From contig DATDCV010000543.1 in NCBI GenBank assembly GCA_036524155.1, positions 1 through 8,220 on the forward strand: DNA of 8,220 bases, given 5' to 3'. The DNA is from DATDCV01 sp036524155. Lineage in GTDB: Bacteria; Verrucomicrobiota; Verrucomicrobiia; Limisphaerales; UBA8199. Within the stretch, counting starts at the first letter, position 1. Each line of letters begins with the position of its first letter. The translations under genes and the position numbers were made by a program. The notes under the pieces were generated by a model. It ran no database searches. It was not told where the DNA came from and worked only from the letters and a program-made list of their open reading frames with translations. This document shows, one piece after another, positions 1-6,204 of the stretch.

Positions 1-734
1 GGCAACTGCACGCCGTTGATCCGGAGTGTGCCGCTTGATCCCGGCGGCTGTGCAGTGACAGTTCCCGCCCAGGCGATGCCGCGGCCGGTGTCACTCGAAG
101 CTTCAAAAGTGTAGGGGCTGCGCCGGTCGGGCCTGGTGGTGAACTGTTTTAAGTTGAAATTAATGGGTTCATAGGCGGTGCGGAAAGGGGTCTTGTGCGT
201 TGCGTCAGCAAAACCGACGTGGCCGTTGGTGACCATGAGGTTGAAAACGACCAGCCGCGGGATACCGGTTGTGGCCTCGGCCTTAGACGCCGCGGGAGGG
301 TTCGTCGATTCCAGCAGGTTGGCAAAATTGAACCTGCCGTGGGAATCGAGAGCGATTTCCGCTCGTGGCTCTTTGAGGCTGAGCTCGTCGAAAGTCCAGG
401 CCCAGCGGAAGATCGAAGAAAGCTGGAAGTTCGCATAGAACTCCTCGAACGAGGCAAAAGGCGAGCCGTTGGTTTCGGTCAAGGCGAGTCCGCGGACGGT
501 GAGCGAGAGCGCCCAGGGGTTCAGGCGCACTTGGCGAACAGCCGCCTGGCGCTGCGTTAAGGCGGGCAGCCGCTTGATGAGTTGTGCCCGGATGATCATC
601 GGCAAGAGGAAGAATCCCGCCAGCGAGTAGGCCGCCGCGACGATTGCTAAACGCAGCGCCCATTTGCGCCAAGGCGCAGGCCAGTGACGAAATCGCAGTG
701 ATGTCAGGGCCGCTTTTGTTTTCTGAAGTGACAT
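1..734 (-). CDS. DUF748 (AsmA-like) domain protein, N-terminal part; C-terminus off the left end
   Basis: The minus-strand frame starting at the ATG at 732-734 is open to the window edge, giving 244 residues without a stop. Residues 26-47 form one membrane segment ending in the pattern AGFFLLPMIIRAQLIKRLP. After it comes the series typical of DUF748 proteins: RLNPWALSLTVRGLAL (70-85), an ELSLKEPRAEI block (117-127) and GRFNFANLL (133-141). I recognise the family from these blocks. Such proteins are anchored in the inner membrane with a large AsmA-like periplasmic part; family members usually run to many hundreds of residues, so most of the gene is missing here. A GGGGGA 12 bases upstream is a weak ribosome-binding site. 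The gap to the upstream OmcB-like gene is 50 bases with no clear terminator, so cotranscription is likely. The exact biochemical role is unknown; AsmA relatives are linked to lipid transport or outer-membrane biogenesis. Confidence 0.82.
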   Translation of the reverse strand, partial: MSLQKTKAALTSLRFRHWPAPWRKWALRLAIVAAAYSLAGFFLLPMIIRAQLIKRLPALTQRQAAVRQVRLNPWALSLTVRGLALTETNGSPFASFEEFYANFQLSSIFRWAWTFDELSLKEPRAEIALDSHGRFNFANLLESTNPPAASKAEATTGIPRLVVFNLMVTNGHVGFADATHKTPFRTAYEPINFNLKQFTTRPDRRSPYTFEASSDTGRGIAWAGTVTAQPPGSSGTLRINGVQL

Positions 735-784
735 ATTTGCTACATTTCCCCCGCCACTCGCATTTGACTGTCGAATGAGTCGAG

Positions 785-1948
785 TTAGTTCAGCAGTGTA
801 GATTCTTCTTCGTAGATGGGCTTCTCAAATTCGTCGGCGTAAACGTTTACTTTGAACCGGACATCGCCGGCTTTGAGCGCTTTCACAACGACGCGCCAAG
901 TGACAACTGACTTTGGAGCGAAGGAGGGCAAGGCCTCGGTGGTGACGGTGCTTCCCTGCGCCGAAACCCCGGTTGGTCCCGAGCCCGAGACGTATTCCTC
1001 GTTCTCGGGCAGCGTGCAGACCAGGCGCAGGTTGGTGCAGGGCACGGCGCCCTGGTTAGTGATCTTGATGTCGTAAGTCACCTCATGGCCGACTTCGACC
1101 GGGTCCTCGAGATCAACGGCATCGATCAGGATCGCCGGAATGCCGATAATTCGGCTTTCGCAGGAGGTTCGCGCGGGTTGCGCCATGGTGCCTGCGGCGG
1201 TCGCCACAAACGGCATCATACCCGGCTGGGGCATCGTGAACGCGGCGCAGAATTCCCGGCTGGCATTGGTGGCAAAATTTGGAATTTCCCAGACGACATT
1301 GCTGCCCAGGGCGGCCCCGCCGGCGGTGGTTCGCAGCAACGTGGCGCCCTGGGGAATGGGTAGGGAAACCCTGGCTTTCGGCTCGAGCGCATCGCCGGTA
1401 TTGCGAACGGTCAGGCAAACCTCCGCGGGCCGCCCCGCGGGCACTTCGCCCGGTGCTTTGCAGGCCACCGTCAGCGCCGGTGCTCCCAGGTCCTCGACAA
1501 AGAAATTGCTGCACGGTCGAGGCGTAATGCAGCGGTAGAACCGGCCTTTGGAAGTAAAGTCGAAAATGTAGGCGGAAATGGGCTCCTTGCCGGCCCAAAG
1601 CACGTCGCGAAGGGTTACCGGCTTGCCGCTCTCGCGCGACGACATGAACGGCATGCGCGTGCCAGTGGGCATTTTGATCTCTTTTATTTCCGCCCGGGCG
1701 GCGGCGGTGAACAGATCCGCCAACTCTCCTTTCCAGCCCCACTGCTGGAGAATCGAGGCGATATCGGGCTTGAGTTTTGGATCGCTGAACCGCGCCCGGA
1801 GATCCTCCGGGGTCGCGAGTGGCGGCGCAAACCGCGTGGCGGGGTTCCCCAGGCGGGTCGCCCGGTGTTGTTGGGCGGCGGCGGGCACGGCGGCCGCAAC
1901 TGCCAGGCCCAGCACAAGGGCCGAGAACAGGCACTTTTGGTTTCTCAT
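785..1948 (-). CDS. Secreted OmcB-like cysteine-containing DUF11-module protein (387 aa)
   Basis: The protein has a clear signal peptide (hydrophobic core about residues 7-22, likely cleavage VPAAA/QQ after residue 25). Residues 26-150 are a region I do not recognise, with a CITPRPC pair (Cys140, Cys146). Two beta-sandwich modules of the DUF11/OmcB type follow, about 157-268 and 273-387. Cysteines 163, 178, 234 and 263 line up with Cys232, 247, 303 and 332 (counted from the Met at 7567-7569) of the other OmcB-like protein in this window, and the two share the VTY/TNQG core and a GDVRF/GDARV block near the C-terminus. Eight cysteines remain in the mature form, suggesting disulfide bonding in the periplasm or at the surface. 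The start codon overlaps the stop of the lipoprotein gene (ATGA), and the SD sequence is poor, so translation is probably coupled. Chlamydial OmcB is a disulfide-linked envelope structural protein; an analogous role here is inferred. Confidence 0.85.
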   Translation of the reverse strand: MRNQKCLFSALVLGLAVAAAVPAAAQQHRATRLGNPATRFAPPLATPEDLRARFSDPKLKPDIASILQQWGWKGELADLFTAAARAEIKEIKMPTGTRMPFMSSRESGKPVTLRDVLWAGKEPISAYIFDFTSKGRFYRCITPRPCSNFFVEDLGAPALTVACKAPGEVPAGRPAEVCLTVRNTGDALEPKARVSLPIPQGATLLRTTAGGAALGSNVVWEIPNFATNASREFCAAFTMPQPGMMPFVATAAGTMAQPARTSCESRIIGIPAILIDAVDLEDPVEVGHEVTYDIKITNQGAVPCTNLRLVCTLPENEEYVSGSGPTGVSAQGSTVTTEALPSFAPKSVVTWRVVVKALKAGDVRFKVNVYADEFEKPIYEEESTLLN

Positions 1949-2505
1949 ATCGGCTTTCTGGATTTTGCGTTGCTAAGATTTTCGTCTTCCGGGATTACCT
2001 CCACTTCGATCCACGGGTATTTGTCTTCCTTGACGCCGCCCCAATATAAGCGGCCGGAGTGGCGCCAGGCGTCCAACACGATGCCCCGATCGAACGGCTG
2101 TCCCAATGCCGTCAGCACCACCGAACTGTGCTCCCGGCGGGTTTCGAGGCGGGCGACACCGCGATGAAGTTGCAGAGTACGGAGGTTGAGCGATTGCAGT
2201 TTGGCGGAGAGATCATCGGCCCATTGGAAGCAAAGACCGCGTTGCCTGAGTCCCAGGTTCACCAGGATGTTGTGCAGAATTGCCGGGCGCACGACACGAT
2301 AGTCTTTAGCCAGTTGGAGCGAGTACGACTGCGCGGTCTCCGCGGCGAGAGTCGCCTCGTCGGGTGTCACTGAGGGGTTGAGGCATTGCAGGCGTTCCGC
2401 CAGGCCGGCGGCCGGCGGTCCGGGTTTCCGGGGTGAAGCGCAACCCGCCAGCAACAGGACGCACACCCCAACCAGGCCGCAAAACCGAGTCCGCCGGATT
2501 TCCAT
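1945..2505 (-). CDS. Lipoprotein with transglutaminase-like Cys-His-Asp signature (186 aa)
   Basis: The chosen ATG (2503-2505) is preceded by AAGGA at 2510-2514 and opens a lipoprotein signal peptide ending in LLLAGC, with Cys22 as the lipidation site. The same frame is open further upstream to 2694, but that extension overlaps the DUF4197 gene and puts the signal peptide inside the protein, so it is rejected. The mature part carries RGLCFQWADDL (Cys92), ETRREHSSVVLTA (His126) and GIVLDAWRHSGRLYWG (Asp145). Spacing and order Cys-His-Asp, with the cysteine at the start of a helix and His and Asp on strands, match the transglutaminase/papain-like fold. Enzymatic activity is an inference; it could be a peptidase, an amidase or an inactive binding protein. 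Asp at +2 after the lipid Cys is absent (Ala23), so outer-membrane sorting is expected. The gene overlaps the following OmcB-like gene by four bases, hinting that the two products act together. Confidence 0.83.
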   Translation of the reverse strand: MEIRRTRFCGLVGVCVLLLAGCASPRKPGPPAAGLAERLQCLNPSVTPDEATLAAETAQSYSLQLAKDYRVVRPAILHNILVNLGLRQRGLCFQWADDLSAKLQSLNLRTLQLHRGVARLETRREHSSVVLTALGQPFDRGIVLDAWRHSGRLYWGGVKEDKYPWIEVEVIPEDENLSNAKSRKPI

Positions 2506-2509
2506 GCTT

Positions 2510-2514
2510 TCCTT
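2510..2514 (-). promoter_or_regulatory. Ribosome-binding site of the lipoprotein gene
   Basis: Read on the minus strand the sequence is AAGGA, four bases before the ATG at 2503-2505. It selects this start over the upstream in-frame codons, in agreement with the lipoprotein signal peptide. Confidence 0.6.
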
Positions 2515-2560
2515 CGAAACCAGCGTTGGGCATCGTGCATCGGCGTTGCTGCGGCCACGG

Positions 2561-3334
2561 CTATTTTGACACTGCCCCGAACACTCTCTGCAGCACATCG
2601 CTCGTCCGGGCGATTGGATTCTCGCGGATGCGCTTTTCTTCGTCAGCCACCATTTTGAACAGGCCGTCCAGCGCCTTGTTTGTAACGTAGGCATCTACAT
2701 CCATCGCTTCGGCGCCCAGTAACGAACGGCCGAACGAACCGAAAGGGCTCCCGCCGCCGGCTTTTTCCATCAGGCGTTTGTACGACGACGTGACCCCGGT
2801 CTGATCCGTGGCCTGCTTGACGATGGGCAGGAACTTTTCGAACAGGTTTGTTTCCGTCGTGCGTCGAAAATACTGCGTGGCGGCGTTGTTGGTCCCGGTG
2901 AGAATGGTCTTGGCGTCGGTGAAAGACATTTGCCTGATGGCGTCGGTGAAGACGCCAGCCGCTTGCGGTACCGCGCGCTCGGCGGCGTGATTCATCGTGT
3001 TTACGAAATCGTCCGCCAATTTGTCCTGCTTGAGCGCGCGCAGTGTTTTCTCAACAGTCTGCAGTTTCTCCGGCATCGGGATTTTGACGTTGAGATTCGT
3101 CAGAAACCCGTTTTCGCAGCCGAGCCGGCTGACGGCCTGCTGGACGCCTTTTCCGAGGGCCTCCTTCAGTCCTTGAATCATCTGGGCTTGCGAGAGGGGC
3201 AAACCAAGACCGGCCGTCGAGGCAGCCGGTTCGTTGGTGGACCTCTTGCCAAGGCCGAGGAAGTCGAGCACGCCGGCGCCGGCCGGCGCGACTAAGAAGA
3301 GAGATACCAGACTGACAATCAAAAGACTTTTCAC
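2561..3334 (-). CDS. Secreted DUF4197 domain protein (257 aa)
   Basis: The gene starts with GTG (3332-3334), directly before a signal peptide (MKSLLIVSLVSLFLVAPAGA, likely cut after residue 20). Residues 48-257 match what I know of DUF4197: GLKEALGKGVQQAVSRLG (55-72), NVKIPMPEKL (82-91), DAIRQMSFTDAKTILTG (131-147), ATQYFRRTT (152-160), EKFLPIVKQAT (166-176) and YVTNKALDGLFKMVADEEKRIRENP (216-240, as separate blocks). The family is widespread in Gram-negative bacteria, mostly single-domain, exported and of unknown function; the length is usual. The start lies 22 bases after the stop of the ATPase gene and has no strong SD, suggesting reinitiation or coupling from the upstream gene. A Gly-rich stretch (193-203) sits where homologues also vary. 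No catalytic residues are recognised. Confidence 0.9.
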   Translation of the reverse strand: MKSLLIVSLVSLFLVAPAGAGVLDFLGLGKRSTNEPAASTAGLGLPLSQAQMIQGLKEALGKGVQQAVSRLGCENGFLTNLNVKIPMPEKLQTVEKTLRALKQDKLADDFVNTMNHAAERAVPQAAGVFTDAIRQMSFTDAKTILTGTNNAATQYFRRTTETNLFEKFLPIVKQATDQTGVTSSYKRLMEKAGGGSPFGSFGRSLLGAEAMDVDAYVTNKALDGLFKMVADEEKRIRENPIARTSDVLQRVFGAVSK

Positions 3335-3356
3335 GGGATGAAGCTGGGATTTCGGC

Positions 3357-5813
3357 TTAATACACGGGGTTTAGCACCCCCAGGGCGTCGCGGCTGAACG
3401 GCAGCCAGACCAGGGCCACCAGTCGGACGTTGATGTTCGTTCGAGTGGGACGTAATTCCACCGTGTCCAGGGTTTCGGTCGCCGGATCGGCGGCGGCGGT
3501 CACCGCGCTGACTTCAGCCTGGAATTGCGCCTCGAGCTCTTGCAGCTGCTGCTGGACGGCTTCTACCGTTTCCTGCGCTCGTTCGACGTCCCCGGCCTGG
3601 CCCATCGCACGCCCGGCGCTGCGCATGGTGGTGGCGGCCTTGCCCAGGGTGCCAACGGAAACCGCTTTGCGTCCGAGAAACGCGCCGAGCAACGTCGAGC
3701 CAAGTGAGATCACGGTGTCGAATTTGGCGCGCTTGACTTGCTCAGCCTCCCGCTCCCTGGCGGCCTCCGCCCGGCGCAAGCGTTCCTGCAAGGCGGCGAT
3801 CCTGGGGGCATACTTCACGCGCAACTTCTCCGCGGCGGCGTCGCGCGTCTCGCGTGACACTTGCTGGAGACGGATCCGGAAGCCGCGCTCGTCCTCACCG
3901 GGCTTCGAGAATTGATTGAGCGAAAGTGACCGCAGGAGGGTCATCTTTCGGCTGTTCTGAATCCAGGTGGTGAAGTCCCTGGACCAGGTAGCGTAGTTCT
4001 TCACCTGGCTGGCAGCGGGCGCGCAGGGGGCGTAGTCCCCCTCGGTTGGGTTCTTCTGCAAATCGTTCGCGGTAATGGCGAGCTCCTCGGCCGCGGCCCA
4101 GTCCACCGGCACAGCGCTATCGGTGATCTCCGTCATCGCGATCACGTCCTGCAACACGTCGATATTCAGCTTTAAATCGGCGTAACGGACTTGAGCGCCG
4201 CCCAGCAGCCGCGGTTGGTAGAGGATGGTGCTGCCGGGAGGCAGCGCGGCGCGAACCGGCACGAAAAACTGGGGCACCTGGGGTGGCAAAACCGGCCGGC
4301 CGGATGGCGGCGAAGAGCTGGGAGTTGAAAGCTGAGAGCGCGTTGAGGGTGGAGGGACGGCAGCCACCGAAGACCCGGTTGGGGGTGAAGTTGAGGTCGC
4401 TGCGGCCATCGCTGTGAGCGACTTAATCTGGCCTCGCGAGAGCGGCCCACGCAGGTAGCTCATCGCCCAGCGGGATTCAATGATCTCCGGACCTTGCTCG
4501 TAAACGTCGTGCAGCAGGAACACGCGGCTTCCGAGCCCGGCGAGAATTTGCTCGGCAGCGGCGCGGTCGAACTTCGCTCCCCGGCCGGCAGCGGCGCCTT
4601 CCAGTCCCTCCAGGACTCGGGCTTTGTCACGGTCGGTCTGCAAGCGGCCAATGAACCAGGTGCCGATGTTGGCCAGGCCTTTGTAGTCGAGGTCCACGGG
4701 GTTCTGCGTGGCGAGGACCACTCCCACGCCGTATGCGCGCGCCTGCTTGAGCAGCGTCAGTAGCGGTTGTTTCGAAGGCGGGTTGGCCACCGGAGGGAAG
4801 TAACCAAAGATTTCGTCCATGTACACCAGGGCGCGCAGGCTGCTGGTGCCGGACTGGGAGCGCATCCACCCCAGGACCTGGTTCAGCAGCAACGTCACGA
4901 AAAACATGCGCTCCGACTCGCCCAGGTGAGCGATCGAGAAAATGACGACGCGCGGCTTGCCGGCCGGGGTGTGAAGGAGTTGCCCAAGATCGAGCGCTTC
5001 GCCCTGAGTCCACGCCGTGAAGCTGGGGGAGGCAAGCAGATTATTGAGCTGCATCGCCAAATCAAACCGCTCTTTGGCCGGGTAGAACGCTTCCATGTCG
5101 AGCACGCCGATCCGTTGCGTCGATGGGTTTTGAACCTCCTGGATCAGCCCCGCGATATCCAGGTCTCGGTTCCTGGCCCACGCGCTCTGAATTACGTTCG
5201 CCAGCAGGATGCTCTCACGGCTTTTCACCGGGTCGGCGCCGATCCCGATCAGCCCGAGCAATCCGGTGACGGTGGAGCTTACGCGCTCGCGCAGCAATTC
5301 ACCGTCCTCAAGGATTTCCGGAGGCGGCACGGCGAAGGATTTCAGGATTGAGACCTGGAGGCCGGCACTGCTGCCGGGTGTGTACAACGCAAAATCCGCC
5401 GCGGCGCGCAAACGCCGGATGCGTTCGCCATCCTGGTTCCAGCTTGCCAGGCCCTGACGCCACAACTGTGCTTGTTGGGCCGCAAAATCCGGAACGGAAA
5501 GACCCTGCTGGCGGGCATCGTCTTCATTAACCCAGGCCTCGAAGTCCTGCGGACGCAAATCCGGGAAAGTGAGCAGCAGGTTGCCGAGATCGCCCTTAGG
5601 GTCGATGACGACGGCGGGAATGCCGTCAATGGCCGCCTCCTCGATGATGTCGAAGCAGAGGCCGGTTTTTCCGCTGCCCGTCATACCCACTACCAACCCG
5701 TGCGTGACGAGGTGCCGCGAATCGTAGAGCACCAGCTCGGGCAGGTTTTTCTTCTTTTTCAGATCGTAGAACCGGCCGAGGTAAAACACCCCGAGTTTTT
5801 CGTAGTCTTGCAT
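3357..5813 (-). CDS. HerA/FtsK-type P-loop ATPase with C-terminal coiled coils (818 aa)
   Basis: Residues 1-460 form the ATPase: Walker A GMTGSGKT (43-50), a VVIDPKGD strand (68-75), Walker B ALVYMDEIFGYFPP (328-341, Asp333-Glu334), and VVLATQNPVDLDYKGLANIG (365-384), a sensor strand like that of HerA-family translocases. There are only about 40 residues before Walker A, too few for the full HAS-barrel of archaeal HerA. A Ser/Thr/Pro-rich linker (466-515) follows, then an unrecognised region (515-640), a charged coiled coil (about 640-700), a small-residue segment with repeated Gly (704-745) and a second coiled coil (about 742-775). I chose the ATG at 5811-5813 because MQDYEKLGVFYLGR is how relatives of this ATPase group usually begin; an in-frame GTG at 5847-5849 would add 12 residues. 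Neither start has a strong SD. Related proteins are annotated only as ATP-binding proteins or DUF87/DUF853 helicases; DNA translocation is inferred. It is the first of a run of closely spaced genes whose other members are envelope proteins. Confidence 0.85.
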   Translation of the reverse strand: MQDYEKLGVFYLGRFYDLKKKKNLPELVLYDSRHLVTHGLVVGMTGSGKTGLCFDIIEEAAIDGIPAVVIDPKGDLGNLLLTFPDLRPQDFEAWVNEDDARQQGLSVPDFAAQQAQLWRQGLASWNQDGERIRRLRAAADFALYTPGSSAGLQVSILKSFAVPPPEILEDGELLRERVSSTVTGLLGLIGIGADPVKSRESILLANVIQSAWARNRDLDIAGLIQEVQNPSTQRIGVLDMEAFYPAKERFDLAMQLNNLLASPSFTAWTQGEALDLGQLLHTPAGKPRVVIFSIAHLGESERMFFVTLLLNQVLGWMRSQSGTSSLRALVYMDEIFGYFPPVANPPSKQPLLTLLKQARAYGVGVVLATQNPVDLDYKGLANIGTWFIGRLQTDRDKARVLEGLEGAAAGRGAKFDRAAAEQILAGLGSRVFLLHDVYEQGPEIIESRWAMSYLRGPLSRGQIKSLTAMAAATSTSPPTGSSVAAVPPPSTRSQLSTPSSSPPSGRPVLPPQVPQFFVPVRAALPPGSTILYQPRLLGGAQVRYADLKLNIDVLQDVIAMTEITDSAVPVDWAAAEELAITANDLQKNPTEGDYAPCAPAASQVKNYATWSRDFTTWIQNSRKMTLLRSLSLNQFSKPGEDERGFRIRLQQVSRETRDAAAEKLRVKYAPRIAALQERLRRAEAAREREAEQVKRAKFDTVISLGSTLLGAFLGRKAVSVGTLGKAATTMRSAGRAMGQAGDVERAQETVEAVQQQLQELEAQFQAEVSAVTAAADPATETLDTVELRPTRTNINVRLVALVWLPFSRDALGVLNPVY

Positions 5814-5925
5814 AAAGATGAGCCGTTGCAGGTGGAAAACACCGGTCACCTGGCAGCCACGGCCTCAGCAGGCCACCGAGTGAATCGGCTCGCGTTACTT
5901 AACCGCGTCGGAAGTGGGCCCGGAA

Positions 5926-6084
5926 TCAGCCCTTTTTCTCGGCCTTGCTCTTATGAGTGAGGTCGGCGCGATGGGCGCGCTCGTAGGTCTGAATGTCCTT
6001 GAAACGTCCTTTCTTATCGCGGACGGCATAGAGCTTCTTGCCTTTGCTGCTGCGGTGTGTGGTTCGTCTCGCTTTGCCTGGCAT
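5926..6084 (-). CDS. Small very basic protein of unknown function (52 aa)
   Basis: The ATG at 6082-6084 follows a good ribosome-binding site (AAAGGAA, 6091-6097), which makes it a better start than an in-frame ATG 39 bases upstream that would place this SD inside the gene. The protein has 18 Lys/Arg against 5 Asp/Glu in 52 residues. Its core, LYAVRDKKGRFKDIQTYERAH (as LYAVRDKKG plus RFKDIQTYERAH, 18-38), resembles small conserved proteins of many bacteria that carry a KLYAVRDK..GxFxDIQxYxRAH pattern and have no assigned role. Its charge suggests binding to nucleic acid or the ribosome, but no known ribosomal protein is recognised. It lies between a terminator for the upstream OmcB-like gene and the ATPase gene, 112 bases before the ATPase start, so it may have its own promoter or depend on readthrough. 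Confidence 0.72.
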   Translation of the reverse strand: MPGKARRTTHRSSKGKKLYAVRDKKGRFKDIQTYERAHRADLTHKSKAEKKG

Positions 6085-6090
6085 ACGTGT

Positions 6091-6097
6091 TTCCTTT
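6091..6097 (-). promoter_or_regulatory. Ribosome-binding site of the small basic protein gene
   Basis: On the minus strand this reads AAAGGAA, with the AGGA core seven bases from the ATG at 6082-6084. It decides the start of the 52-residue protein. Confidence 0.65.
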
Positions 6098-6132
6098 CTA
6101 CTGAGTTGGTTGACTGCTTCCAAAAGAAAGTG

Positions 6133-6164
6133 GGACGCCGCCTGAGTCGCCCCAGGCGGCGTCC
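6133..6164 (-). terminator. Intrinsic terminator after the OmcB-like gene
   Basis: A perfect 12-base-pair GC-rich stem (GGACGCCGCCTG at 6133-6144 pairing with CAGGCGGCGTCC at 6153-6164) encloses an 8-base loop. On the minus strand it is followed by CACTTTCTTTTGG, a T-rich tract. It begins about 40 bases past the stop at 6205-6207 of the OmcB-like gene, the right place to end that transcript. The T tract is interrupted, so efficiency is uncertain and some readthrough into the downstream small gene is possible. Confidence 0.8.
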
Positions 6165-6204
6165 GATGGTCGCAAGCACACTTGCAACCAGAATTGACCG
6201 AGCG

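Noticed and set aside
283..672. Minus-strand frame of 129 codons inside the DUF748 gene
   Set aside because: It is a shadow in a different phase; the DUF748 frame carries the family motifs and a membrane segment.
1423..1440. Palindrome CCGCGGG-CCG-CCCCGCGG
   Set aside because: It lies inside the coding region of the OmcB-like gene and has no T tract; GC-rich codons explain it.
2506..2694. Upstream extension of the lipoprotein frame to an ATG at 2692-2694
   Set aside because: It overlaps the end of the DUF4197 gene and would bury a perfect lipoprotein signal peptide; the ATG at 2503-2505 has its own SD.
5850..5925. Possible hairpins between the small gene and the ATPase
   Set aside because: Only stems of about four base pairs can be drawn and none is followed by a T tract, so no terminator or riboswitch is supported.
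6085..6125. TTGGAA / 17 bases / TAGAAA as a promoter for the small basic gene
   Set aside because: The -10-like box overlaps the ribosome-binding site, so a transcript from it would lack the SD; each box matches consensus at only four of six bases.
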